This document shows, in pieces, positions 8,638-16,444 of a stretch of 23,189 bases of DNA. The notes beneath the pieces were generated by a model. It saw only the letters and a list, made by a program, of their open reading frames with translations, was not told where the DNA came from and made no database searches. The DNA comes from an uncultured Methanobrevibacter sp. (GTDB taxonomy: Archaea > Methanobacteriota > Methanobacteria > Methanobacteriales > Methanobacteriaceae). Position 1 is the stretch's first letter. Each line of letters opens with the position of its first letter. The DNA lies in NCBI RefSeq assembly GCF_900316895.1, contig NZ_ONER01000019.1, positions 1 to 23,189 of the forward strand. Reading direction: 5' to 3'. Made by a program: the position numbers and the translations under genes.

Positions 8638-8667
8638 ATTAGTTATATTACTAATGTTTAATAAAGT
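8638..8667 (-). promoter_or_regulatory. ABC operon promoter with inverted repeat between TATA box and start
   Basis: On the minus strand ACTTTATTAAAC (8667-8656) is TATA-like. ATTAGT (8638-8643) and ACTAAT (8650-8655) form a perfect 6-bp inverted repeat with a 6-base spacer, filling the interval between the TATA element and the start codon. A bound protein there would block initiation, so it is a candidate operator. Confidence 0.45.
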
Positions 8668-8702
8668 ATTCAAATTGAAATGCAAACATGAAAAAACAAT
8701 AA

Positions 8703-8740
8703 TTATAAAACATTTCAAAACTAAAAGTTATATTATAATA
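8703..8740 (+). promoter_or_regulatory. Promoter region of the hisA-ribL-argC-flavodoxin-pyrI operon
   Basis: Two TATA-like elements precede hisA: TTATAAAA (8703-8710), which would give a leader of about 30 bases carrying the weak ribosome site AGGA (8750-8753), and TTATATTATAATA (8728-8740), which would put the start almost at the ATG. The first fits a leadered mRNA better. Confidence 0.45.
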
Positions 8741-8762
8741 AAATATTACAGGAAAAATCCAA

Positions 8763-9500
8763 ATGTCATTTAATGAAGATGAAATGTTAATAATGCCTGC
8801 GGTTGACATCAAGAATGGAAAATGTGTCCAACTTGTCCAAGGCGAACCTGGAAGTGAAATGGTTGAAATAGACAATCCTGAACTTGTTGCAAAACATTGG
8901 GAGGATTTGGGAGCTAAGAATATCCATGTCATTGATTTGGATGGAACAATCAATGGAGTAGCCAGCTTTGACATTATTAAAAAAATCCTAAAGGAAGTCA
9001 GTGTTCCAATACAACTTGGCGGAGGAATAAGAAGCACAGAATATGCTCGCCAACTGTTGGATCTGGATATTGAAAGGATAATTATTGGAACAATGGGAAT
9101 TCAGCAGCCCGAAACAATCACTGAACTGTCAGACGAATACGGTTCAGACAGAATAATGATTTCACTTGACAGCAAAGACAACAAGGTAGTCATCAAGGGA
9201 TGGCAGGAAAAAATTGATAAAAGCCCAAGTGAAATTTCACAGGAGTTCAAGGAGCATGGTGCAGGAAGCATTCTGTTTACAAACGTTGATGTTGAAGGGC
9301 TTTTAGGCGGATTTTACACAGAACCTGTAGAAGAACTTAAAAAATCTGTAGATTTGCCTATTGTTTATTCCGGAGGAATAACAACAATAGATGACATTAA
9401 AAAACTGAATAAAAGTGGTGTAGAAGGAGTTGTAATTGGTTCTGCACTTTATACTGATAAAATTGATTTGACTGAAGCTTTAAAATATCAAAAGAGGTAA
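8763..9500 (+). CDS. hisA: HisA, phosphoribosylformimino-AICAR ribotide isomerase
   Basis: This 245-residue TIM-barrel enzyme performs the Amadori isomerisation of ProFAR to PRFAR in histidine synthesis, in the cytoplasm. The N-terminal strand MPAVDIKNGKCVQL carries the catalytic base Asp15. The second catalytic Asp lies in MISLDSKD near residue 135. The two phosphate-binding sites are LGGGIRS (near 84-90) with GTMG (near 109) and YSGGITT (near 202-208) with GVVIGSALY (near 223-231). These features separate HisA from HisF, whose first strand has a different pattern. Length is normal for the family. It is the first gene of an operon; ribL follows after four bases. ATG 8763 has only the weak ribosome site AGGA. 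Confidence 0.93.
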   Translation: MSFNEDEMLIMPAVDIKNGKCVQLVQGEPGSEMVEIDNPELVAKHWEDLGAKNIHVIDLDGTINGVASFDIIKKILKEVSVPIQLGGGIRSTEYARQLLDLDIERIIIGTMGIQQPETITELSDEYGSDRIMISLDSKDNKVVIKGWQEKIDKSPSEISQEFKEHGAGSILFTNVDVEGLLGGFYTEPVEELKKSVDLPIVYSGGITTIDDIKKLNKSGVEGVVIGSALYTDKIDLTEALKYQKR

Positions 9501-9504
9501 TTGA

Positions 9505-9966
9505 ATGAAGGTAATGGCGACCGGAACATTTGACATACTCCACCCTGGACACGGAGTTTACTTGGAAGAGTCCAGAAAACTTGGTGGAGAAGATGCTGAA
9601 CTTTATGTTGTTGTAGCAAGAGATGCAACAGTTGAAAGAAGAAAAAGAGTGCCTATCGTTGGAGAAGATCAACGCTTAGAGTTAATTAAAATGTTAAAAC
9701 CCGTAACTGACGCTTATTTAGGTGATGCGAATGGTGATGTTTTCAAAATTGTAAGGGAAATTGACCCAGACATCATTACCGTTGGAGCTGACCAAAACCA
9801 CGATGTTGGAAAACTGCAACAGGCCCTTGATAAACGAGGGTTTAAAGCGAAAGCTGTGCGTATTGAAAAATATCGTGATTGTGAACTTGACAGCAGCTGC
9901 AAAATTATTAGAAAAATTGAAAATACTGATTTCGAAGGAAAAATTTTAGACCATTGTGAAGATTAA
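9505..9966 (+). CDS. ribL: RibL, archaeal FAD synthetase (CTP/ATP:FMN nucleotidyltransferase)
   Basis: The 153-residue protein is a cytidylyltransferase-fold enzyme that joins an AMP moiety to FMN to make FAD, as shown for the Methanocaldococcus jannaschii homologue. GTFDILHPGHGVYL (7-20) contains the HxGH nucleotide-binding signature. DSSCKIIRKI (near 128-137) corresponds to the second signature (ISSTxI in relatives), with Cys in place of the usual Thr. Three cysteines sit in the C-terminal part (CELDSSC and the terminal HCED). Related glycerol-3-phosphate cytidylyltransferases share the fold, but the sequence and the archaeal context favour RibL. GAGGT four to nine bases after the end of hisA's reading frame supplies the ribosome site. 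It neighbours a flavodoxin gene that needs FMN. Confidence 0.88.
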   Translation: MKVMATGTFDILHPGHGVYLEESRKLGGEDAELYVVVARDATVERRKRVPIVGEDQRLELIKMLKPVTDAYLGDANGDVFKIVREIDPDIITVGADQNHDVGKLQQALDKRGFKAKAVRIEKYRDCELDSSCKIIRKIENTDFEGKILDHCED

Positions 9967-9978
9967 GGAGATTATAAA

Positions 9979-11001
9979 ATGTTTAAAGTAGCAATAATTG
10001 GAGCAAGTGGATACACTGGAGGAGAGCTTTTAAGAATGCTTTCAAACCATCCTGAAGTGGAAATTACAGACATTACTTCAAGACAGTATGAGGGAACTCC
10101 TGCACATAAAATCCACCCACACGTTAGAGATTCAGGACTTGTATTCAAAAACAAAAGTCCATCCGAATTAGATGCGGATGTCGTGTTTACCGCTACACCA
10201 CATGGTGCATCAATGAAAATTGTGCCTGAAATCCTGGAAACAGGTGCAAAAGTAGTTGATTTGAGTGGAGATTACAGATATCGCGACACAGCAGTTTATG
10301 AAAAATGGTATGGCATGGAACATACCGATAAGGAAAATAAAGGTGCCTTCGGACTTCCCGAATTATACAGAGATGAAATTAAAAAGGCAAACCTTGTTGC
10401 AAACCCTGGATGCTTCCCAACCGGTGCAATCCTATCATCCTATCCATTGGTTAAAAACAACATTGTCGATAGGATAATAATCGATTCAAAAACAGGTGTT
10501 AGTGGAGCAGGTGTTAACCCGTCAGCGACTACACACTATCCTAATATCGCAGACAATGTAAATCCGTATAAAATTTCTTCACACAGACATATGTCTGAAA
10601 TCCAACAGGAACTGCATGGATTTGAAGATGTCAAAGTTTCATTTACACCTCATCTGGTGCCGGTTAACCGTGGAATCCAAACTACAAGCCACAGCTTTTT
10701 GACTGATGACAATTCAGACATTACACCAGATGAAATCAGAGAATTATACGAAAAGGAATATGGCGAAGAATTCTTCATTAAACTCATGGATGAAGGAGAA
10801 ATACCTCATTTAAGTTCAGTTCGAGGATCCAACTTTGTTCATATTGGAGGATTTGAAATTGATGAAACCGGAAGACTTGTAATGTTATCCGCTATCGATA
10901 ACCTTGTCAAAGGTGCATCAGGCCAAGCAATACAAAATATGAACATAATTTTAGGAATTGATGAAACTTTAGGTCTTACACACTTAGGGCTTCATCCTTA
11001 A
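9979..11001 (+). CDS. argC: ArgC, N-acetyl-gamma-glutamyl-phosphate reductase
   Basis: This 340-residue enzyme reduces N-acetyl-glutamyl-5-phosphate to the semialdehyde with NADPH in arginine/ornithine synthesis. The N-terminal Rossmann motif is GASGYTGGE (8-16). The catalytic cysteine is C145 in VANPGCFPTGA. The substrate region SSHRHMSEIQQEL (near 209-221) and the C-terminal DNLVKGASGQAIQNMN are also typical. It lies 12 bases after ribL with a strong ribosome site (AAGGAG, about 9964-9969). Its ornithine output would feed both arginine synthesis and the ornithine cyclodeaminase candidate at 21898-23118. Confidence 0.95.
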   Translation: MFKVAIIGASGYTGGELLRMLSNHPEVEITDITSRQYEGTPAHKIHPHVRDSGLVFKNKSPSELDADVVFTATPHGASMKIVPEILETGAKVVDLSGDYRYRDTAVYEKWYGMEHTDKENKGAFGLPELYRDEIKKANLVANPGCFPTGAILSSYPLVKNNIVDRIIIDSKTGVSGAGVNPSATTHYPNIADNVNPYKISSHRHMSEIQQELHGFEDVKVSFTPHLVPVNRGIQTTSHSFLTDDNSDITPDEIRELYEKEYGEEFFIKLMDEGEIPHLSSVRGSNFVHIGGFEIDETGRLVMLSAIDNLVKGASGQAIQNMNIILGIDETLGLTHLGLHP

Positions 11002-11024
11002 AATCTTACAAAGAGGGAAAAAAC

Positions 11025-11513
11025 ATGAAAAGAATAATTGTGTATTATTCGAACGGAGGAACAACCGATTTGGTTGCAAAGACGCTAGCTAAAAACTTGA
11101 ATGCAGATTTGGCAAGAATTCATGATTTGAAAAATCGTAATGGACTCAAAAACAGATTATTTGCATCAATCAATGCATTCAGAGAAACAAAAACAGACAT
11201 TATCCCTGCAAAAGTAGATTTAAGAGGCTATGACACAGTATATTTTGGAACCCCAACTTGGAATGGGAATCCTACCCCCGCAATATTAACAATTATTGAC
11301 AGATGTGACCTTAGGGCAAAGGATGTTGTTTTGTTTGCTACAATGGATGCCAACCGTGGTGACTCCAATGTCAGCAGACTTGAAGAGAAAGTTACATTAC
11401 GTGGAGCTAGAGTCATTGAGAGCTTTACACTTGCAACTAAAAACAAAAGTCCTGAAAAATTAGTTAGGGATACTGAAGCAATAATTGAAATGAAAGATTT
11501 GAAAATGTATTAG
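11025..11513 (+). CDS. Flavodoxin family protein
   Basis: The 162-residue protein has the flavodoxin N-terminus: a first strand KRIIVYY followed by the FMN phosphate loop SNGGTTDLVA (9-18). The segment YFGTPTWNGNPTP (near 74-86) matches the conserved loop that stacks on the isoalloxazine ring. Length and order agree with short-chain flavodoxins, which carry one or two electrons between redox enzymes in the cytoplasm. Partner proteins are unknown. It lies 23 bases after argC with an AGGG ribosome site and eight bases before pyrI, so it belongs to the same transcript as ribL. Confidence 0.8.
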   Translation: MKRIIVYYSNGGTTDLVAKTLAKNLNADLARIHDLKNRNGLKNRLFASINAFRETKTDIIPAKVDLRGYDTVYFGTPTWNGNPTPAILTIIDRCDLRAKDVVLFATMDANRGDSNVSRLEEKVTLRGARVIESFTLATKNKSPEKLVRDTEAIIEMKDLKMY

Positions 11514-11521
11514 GTGTTAAT

Positions 11522-11992
11522 ATGACAAAATCCGAACTAAAAATTAGAGCTATTGAAAATGGTACCGTAATAGATCATATTACTGCTAACAAAGCATTGC
11601 ACATCCTAAAGATTTTAGACCTTCCAGACGATGAAACAACTAATGTCACAGTAGCTATGAACGTATCATCAGGCGAAATTGGAAGAAAAGACATTGTAAA
11701 AATTGAAAACAGGGAACTTGACCACAGCGAGCTCAATCAAATTGCTTTAATCGCTCCAAAAGCTACAATAAACATTATCAGAGATTTCAAACCAATTAAG
11801 AAAGATAAAATCGTTCTTCCAAAAAAGATTACTTCAATAATTAAATGTACCAATCCAAAGTGCATTACAAATTTTGAAAATGAACCTATAACACCTCTCT
11901 TCAATGTTGTTAGAGAGTATCCACCAGTGGTCAGATGCCATTACTGTGAAAAATTAATAAAAACAGAAGATATCGAAAAACAATTCGAATAA
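11522..11992 (+). CDS. pyrI: PyrI, aspartate carbamoyltransferase regulatory chain
   Basis: The 156-residue chain binds the catalytic subunit PyrB and transmits control by CTP and ATP at the first committed step of pyrimidine synthesis. The N-terminal nucleotide-binding domain has the expected IENGTVIDHI and A..ALHILKIL segments (11-31). The C-terminal zinc domain has C109, C114, C139 and C142 in CTNPKC and CHYC, closely matching the spacing of the E. coli chain. No pyrB is in the window, so the catalytic gene must lie elsewhere. It ends the hisA operon and converges on the GMC oxidoreductase with five bases between stops. The ribosome site GGTG lies at about 11514-11517. Confidence 0.95.
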   Translation: MTKSELKIRAIENGTVIDHITANKALHILKILDLPDDETTNVTVAMNVSSGEIGRKDIVKIENRELDHSELNQIALIAPKATINIIRDFKPIKKDKIVLPKKITSIIKCTNPKCITNFENEPITPLFNVVREYPPVVRCHYCEKLIKTEDIEKQFE

Positions 11993-11997
11993 TCTTC

Positions 11998-13203
11998 TTA
12001 TTTCTTTTTTAGATAATCAGCCAATCTTTTGGACAATGCAAGTATTGTCAATATTGGAGGTTTTCCAGGAGATATAGGCAATACGCTTGCATCACATACA
12101 AAGAGATTGGAAATTTCAGTTTCAAGATTGCTGTCAACTATTTCACCAATTTTTGCGGTTCCTCCAGGGTGTGCTCCCCTGTAGACTGTTGAACCGATTG
12201 TATTCGGGTCGACACCGGCTTTTTCTAAAATAAAACCTGCTGTTGCAACACCTTCAGCCAAATATCTTATGTCCTGAATGGTATTTATCTTGTAAACCTC
12301 ACCGTCATCGTCGATATATCCTTTGCACTCATCATGTGTTTTAACCATAATGCTTAGTATATCCTTATCGGTTACTGAATCATCTGGAATGTTTGCACGA
12401 ATGAATGATGAAAAATGAGGAGACAACACGAAATTTTCACCGATTACAAGTCCCGCCATCTGGACTTCTGTGTTAAAGTTGATATCCTTAAGATACCCTC
12501 CGACGCTGACAAACGGATCAAAGAATATTTCACGGCCGGCATCAATTCCTGCCCTTCTTAAAATCAGTGCTGATGAAATTGCACCTGCAGAAAGCACCAC
12601 ATGATCGCCGAGAAGTTCCTCTTCATTATCGTCCTTTATGTATTTAACGCCTTTGATGGAATTGTCCTCGATGATTAGTTCAGTTACTTCAGCTTCAGTA
12701 ATCAATGTAGCGCCGGCTTCAACCGCATCGTCAACAAAATCCTTTCCGGACCATTTGGCATCTGCAGGACAACCGAATGCACATTTCCCACACTGAATGC
12801 AGTCTTCTTCCCTGATTGCCTTTGGCATCTTCATGGTTTTAAGACCAAGCTCACGGCCTGCATCCAAAAATGCCTGTGTTCCCTTGCCGATATGGGAGTC
12901 ATCCAGCTCGTGAACGCCAACAAGGTCATCAACATATTCATATGCTTCAGTCAAATCCACATCAAAGTCCAACAGCTCTTCATCAAGTGCCCTTACCATG
13001 TTTGACATTGAAACGATTGTTGCACCGCCAATGCATGTAGTAGTCAACAAATCTACTGAGTCATTGTATTTGTCATAATATTCAAATGCATCCTTTGATT
13101 TTATATACGGTCCTTTTTCCAAAATGGTTACAGGCAGATTATCTTCCGCTAACTCCTTGGCTAGAATTGCTCCTCCCGCACCAGTTCCTACAATTATAAA
13201 CAT
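11998..13203 (-). CDS. GMC-type FAD oxidoreductase with an embedded 4Fe-4S ferredoxin motif
   Basis: This 401-residue flavoprotein starts with the FAD Rossmann motif IIVGTGAGGAILAKEL (3-18) and ends with the GMC-type C-terminus: YRGAHPGGTAKIG (341-353, His345 near the flavin) and VCDASVLPISPGKPP (369-383). In between, C135, C138, C141 and C145 (CIQCGKCAFGCP) form a perfect binding motif for one 4Fe-4S cluster. It is shorter than usual GMC oxidases, which have 500-600 residues, and the cluster suggests a dehydrogenase passing electrons to an iron-sulfur or ferredoxin chain rather than to oxygen (inference). The substrate, perhaps an alcohol or sugar, is unknown. There is no signal peptide. Start ATG 13203 has a good ribosome site (GGTGAT). 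Confidence 0.85.
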   Translation of the reverse strand: MFIIVGTGAGGAILAKELAEDNLPVTILEKGPYIKSKDAFEYYDKYNDSVDLLTTTCIGGATIVSMSNMVRALDEELLDFDVDLTEAYEYVDDLVGVHELDDSHIGKGTQAFLDAGRELGLKTMKMPKAIREEDCIQCGKCAFGCPADAKWSGKDFVDDAVEAGATLITEAEVTELIIEDNSIKGVKYIKDDNEEELLGDHVVLSAGAISSALILRRAGIDAGREIFFDPFVSVGGYLKDINFNTEVQMAGLVIGENFVLSPHFSSFIRANIPDDSVTDKDILSIMVKTHDECKGYIDDDGEVYKINTIQDIRYLAEGVATAGFILEKAGVDPNTIGSTVYRGAHPGGTAKIGEIVDSNLETEISNLFVCDASVLPISPGKPPILTILALSKRLADYLKKK

Positions 13204-13221
13204 TCAATCACCAAAAATTAT

Positions 13222-13242
13222 TAACAATTGTTATATTATACA
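13222..13242 (-). promoter_or_regulatory. GMC oxidoreductase promoter with a 12-bp palindrome
   Basis: The minus strand has a TATA-like element TGTATAATATAAC (13242-13230). TAACAATTGTTA (13222-13233) is a perfect 12-bp palindrome overlapping its downstream edge and lying before the predicted transcript start near 13210. This is a plausible repressor operator. Confidence 0.45.
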
Positions 13243-13270
13243 TCCTAATTAATAAACTTTTATTTAATAG

Positions 13271-13312
13271 ATAATATAAAATTAGTATTGTATAAATCTT
13301 TTTGAGTGATAA
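13271..13312 (+). promoter_or_regulatory. tldD operon promoter and ribosome binding site
   Basis: ATAATATAAAA (13271-13281) is a TATA-like element about 33 bases before the ATG at 13314. The ribosome site GAGTGAT (13304-13310) sits four bases before that ATG. This supports ATG 13314 over the in-frame TTG at 13302. Confidence 0.5.
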
Positions 13313-13313
13313 A

Positions 13314-14684
13314 ATGGAAGAATATATAAATCTATTCGAGAATGTTATTGCAAAAACAAGCCCAAAAGTGGATTACATGGATATCAGATTTGGAATGGGC
13401 GACAATACTTCCATATTAATGAAAGACGGAAACGTTGATGAAATTAACACTGGAATGAGCTTAGGAGCAAGAATAAGAGTGTTAAATAATGGAGCATGGG
13501 GTTTTGCATATACAACAGACTTATCAAAAATCAATGAAATAACTGAAACCGCTATAAAATTATCAAACTCACTTAAAGGAGACGTTGAATTAAGTGAAAG
13601 CGATATTATAAAAGATAAAGTGGAAGTGGATGTTAAAATACCGTTTAAAGACATGTCAATTGAAGAAAAAAGCGACATAATGAAGCAAGCCAATAATGCG
13701 GCCACAATTGATAAGGTAAACAGTACCACAGTAAGCTACGGTGACAGCGAAGTCAACGAACTGTTCATGAACAGTGAAGGCAGTGAAATTCAAGTAAAAA
13801 CCTCAAGAGTCAGAATGGCATTGAATGCCTCTGCAACCGATGGTGAAATAATTCAATTCGGACATGGAAGTCTTGGAGGAGTCAAGGGATTTGAAGTCAT
13901 TGCCGATGCAGACATTGAAGAATTTGGAAGAAAAATCGGTGAAAAGGCAGTCAGATTACTTGATGCAAAACCGGCACCTTCCGGCCAATTTCCGGTAATA
14001 GCAGACCCTGAACTAACTGGAGTATTGATTCATGAAGCGTTAGGTCATGCAGTTGAAGGTGATTTGATTTTACAAAATGATTCCATTCTAAAAGACAGAA
14101 TAGGTACCCAAATAGCATCAGACATTGTAAATATCTTTGATGATGCAAGTCTCAGGGACGGTTTCGGATATTATCCATATGATGTTGAAGGAGTAAAGAC
14201 AAAACCAAATCAGCTGGTCAAGGATGGAAAGCTGATTTCCCTTTTGAATTCAAGGTCAACTTCATCAAAACTGGGAATGAAATCATCCGGAAATGCAAGA
14301 TCAATAATTGCAGACCAGCCAATTGTCAGAATGAGCAACACATTCCTGCAACCGGGAGATATGGAAGTAAGCGAACTATTCGAAGGCATAGACAATGGAA
14401 TTTATCTTAAAGGTTCAAGAGGAGGACAAGTTGATACCGGTAAGGGAATCTTCCAATTTAATGCCGCTGAAGGTTATATGATTGAAAACGGCGAAATCAC
14501 AACACCGCTAAGAGATGTGTCACTGTCTGGAAACATTCTTGAAACCCTGAAAAACATTGACGCAATAGGCAACGACTTTAAGTTAAGTGTTGGATTTTGT
14601 GGAAAAGGTGGTCAAACAGCTCCAGTAGGGGATGGCGGACCACATACAAGAATTTTAAATGCACTTGTTGGAGGAATGGGATAA
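13314..14684 (+). CDS. tldD: TldD, TldD/PmbA-family metallopeptidase
   Basis: From ATG 13314 the protein has 456 residues, the usual family length. The zinc-binding motif HEALGH (H240, E241, H245) in LIHEALGHAVEGD is intact, so this is the catalytic TldD-type subunit rather than TldE/PmbA, which lacks the HExxxH. The C-terminal segment CGKGGQTAPVGDGGPH (near 430-445) is also conserved. In bacteria and in Pyrococcus, TldD works with TldE as a protease for unfolded peptides; bacterial pairs also mature modified peptides. No TldE is present in this window. The stop TAA is directly followed by the ATG of the AMMECR1 gene, so translation is probably coupled. Confidence 0.9.
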   Translation: MEEYINLFENVIAKTSPKVDYMDIRFGMGDNTSILMKDGNVDEINTGMSLGARIRVLNNGAWGFAYTTDLSKINEITETAIKLSNSLKGDVELSESDIIKDKVEVDVKIPFKDMSIEEKSDIMKQANNAATIDKVNSTTVSYGDSEVNELFMNSEGSEIQVKTSRVRMALNASATDGEIIQFGHGSLGGVKGFEVIADADIEEFGRKIGEKAVRLLDAKPAPSGQFPVIADPELTGVLIHEALGHAVEGDLILQNDSILKDRIGTQIASDIVNIFDDASLRDGFGYYPYDVEGVKTKPNQLVKDGKLISLLNSRSTSSKLGMKSSGNARSIIADQPIVRMSNTFLQPGDMEVSELFEGIDNGIYLKGSRGGQVDTGKGIFQFNAAEGYMIENGEITTPLRDVSLSGNILETLKNIDAIGNDFKLSVGFCGKGGQTAPVGDGGPHTRILNALVGGMG

Positions 14685-15242
14685 ATGATAAGTGATAGAG
14701 CAGGAGACTATTTGGTAGATATCGCCATGGCATCAGTCAAATATTTCCTGGACACCGGAAAAACAATAGTTAAACCTGACGACTATCCAATTGAATTGGA
14801 TGAACCGTTAGGAGTATTCGTGACAATTAACAAAAATAATAATTTAAGAGGATGCATTGGATATGCAGAACCGGTCAAACCTGTAATTGATGCAACAATA
14901 GAGGTCGCAATATCTGCTGCATTTAACGACCCAAGATTCAATCAGATCAGTGAAAAGGAATTTGAGGAACTGGAATTTGAAGTGACCGTCTTGACAAAGC
15001 CTGAAATGATTGTTGTGGCACATCCAGACCAGTACTTTGATGAAATTGAAATCGGTCGTGACGGATTAATAATACAGAAAGGATATGCAAGAGGATTGCT
15101 GCTCCCACAGGTTGCAGTTGAAAATGCATTTACAAAAGAAGACTTTTTAGACCACACATGCATGAAAGCCGGAATCAGTGCAGACAGCTGGATGGACGAA
15201 AGCTGTGACGTGTATAAATTCCAAGGACAAATTTTTAAATAG
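14685..15242 (+). CDS. AMMECR1-domain protein (TIGR00296 family)
   Basis: The 185-residue protein contains the invariant AMMECR1 motif LRGCIG (54-59) after GVFVTI. It also has the SAAFNDPRF segment (near 84-92) and a C-terminal pattern with CMKAG near 163-167, as in the archaeal family. The biochemical function is not settled; in many prokaryotes it occurs with MEMO and radical SAM proteins, neither of which is seen here. It starts on the base after the tldD stop, and its ribosome site GGAGG lies in the last tldD codons. Its stop TAG overlaps GTG 15242 and lies eight bases before the likely start of the following GTPase gene. Confidence 0.9.
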   Translation: MISDRAGDYLVDIAMASVKYFLDTGKTIVKPDDYPIELDEPLGVFVTINKNNNLRGCIGYAEPVKPVIDATIEVAISAAFNDPRFNQISEKEFEELEFEVTVLTKPEMIVVAHPDQYFDEIEIGRDGLIIQKGYARGLLLPQVAVENAFTKEDFLDHTCMKAGISADSWMDESCDVYKFQGQIFK

Positions 15243-15250
15243 TGATAATT

Positions 15251-16279
15251 ATGATGATACCAACAATACCTACTCCTGATGAAATTTTAGACAAGGGATT
15301 CAGCAGAGGTAAAAAACAAGCAGATTTACTTAGGTCCCAAAAAATACCTAAACACCTGAAAGGCAAAAGGATTGAGGAAAGACGTGTTGTCACATCCTGT
15401 CAAGTCATTAAAGATAAACTCAAATCAATTTTGGATGCAGTTCCTGAAATTGAAAGCATGCACCCATTCTATCAGGATTACATTGACATTACCGTTGGTG
15501 TGGACGACATGAAACAGGCACTTGGAGGACTTAACTGGGCTTACGGAATTATAACCCAACTTGAAAAGGAATACGGTGCTAAAATCAGGAAAAATCCATC
15601 TGAAAAGGCAACTGCCATACAAAAGCAGGCATACGGTAGGATTGCATCTGTCGTGAATAAGATTAAACCTAACTTGGATTTCCTGGATTTTGCAAAACAG
15701 AACCTGAGGAATATGCCAACAATCGATTTCGATGCAACTACAATCGTTATTGCAGGTTTTCCGAATGTGGGAAAATCAACCCTTTTAAGACAGATTACCG
15801 GAGCAGATCCTCAAGTTGCAAACTATCCATTTACAACAAAAGGTATTCAGATTGGACATACTGAAATGCACTGGAGAAGCATACAGATAATTGACACACC
15901 TGGGCTTTTGGATAGACCTGTTTTGGAAATGAATGACATTGAGATGAATGCGATTGTTGCCCTTGAGCATTTGGCTGACGCAATACTGTTTATCTTTGAT
16001 GCTTCCGAAACCTGCGGATTCCACCTGGAAAATCAATATAACCTACTGAAACAGATTGAAAAAATCTTTTCTGAAATACCTGTCTATTACCTATTTAATA
16101 AAATGGATCTGGTGGAAGACAGGGAATACCTTAAGGAGTATATCGATGATGAAGAAAACTCTGTGTTCATATCCGCAATTGAAGGTAAAGGAATAGATGA
16201 AATAAATAAAATCATTCGAAGAATCAAGAAAATTGAACGCAATGTTGAAGAAGAAGACGACGATGATGACTACTATTAA
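15251..16279 (+). CDS. NOG1-like OBG/TRAFAC GTPase
   Basis: From ATG 15251 this is a 342-residue GTPase. The N-terminal NOG1-type helical domain (1-160, TIPTPDEILDKGFSRGKKQ at the start) precedes a G domain with G1 GFPNVGKST (169-177), G3 DTPG (215-218), G4 NKMD (283-286) and G5 SAI (308-310). NOG1 proteins act in 60S ribosome assembly in eukaryotes; archaeal versions are thought to assist the large ribosomal subunit. The tail (333-342) is strongly acidic, EEEDDDDDYY. GTGAT at 15242-15246 gives a ribosome site five bases before 15251, favouring that ATG over GTG 15242. It is the last gene of the tldD operon. Confidence 0.9.
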   Translation: MMIPTIPTPDEILDKGFSRGKKQADLLRSQKIPKHLKGKRIEERRVVTSCQVIKDKLKSILDAVPEIESMHPFYQDYIDITVGVDDMKQALGGLNWAYGIITQLEKEYGAKIRKNPSEKATAIQKQAYGRIASVVNKIKPNLDFLDFAKQNLRNMPTIDFDATTIVIAGFPNVGKSTLLRQITGADPQVANYPFTTKGIQIGHTEMHWRSIQIIDTPGLLDRPVLEMNDIEMNAIVALEHLADAILFIFDASETCGFHLENQYNLLKQIEKIFSEIPVYYLFNKMDLVEDREYLKEYIDDEENSVFISAIEGKGIDEINKIIRRIKKIERNVEEEDDDDDYY

Positions 16280-16286
16280 AAACATG

Positions 16287-16319
16287 AGTGTTCTTGAGAT
16301 TATTTAATCAAAGAACACT
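16287..16319. terminator. Hairpin between convergent GTPase and flippase-like genes
   Basis: AGTGTTCTT (16287-16295) pairs with AAGAACACT (16311-16319), and the loop itself contains GATTA-TT-TAATC (16298-16309). Together they make a long stem with one small internal loop. On the minus strand it is followed by TTTTT within a few bases. It lies just after the GTPase stop, so it may end or protect transcripts from either side. Confidence 0.5.
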
Positions 16320-16444
16320 TATCAACACTTTTCAAAACCGCACCGAAATTGAAATTATTTATCTATTTTTCAAAAAGAATTTTCAGGATTTAAAAGAAAT
16401 ATAGGGCAATATCATGAAAAATATATTTCAAAAAATCATGAAAA

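Noticed and set aside
8651..9037. A 128-codon minus-strand frame across the start of hisA
   Set aside because: It overlaps the clear hisA gene for most of its length and matches no family.
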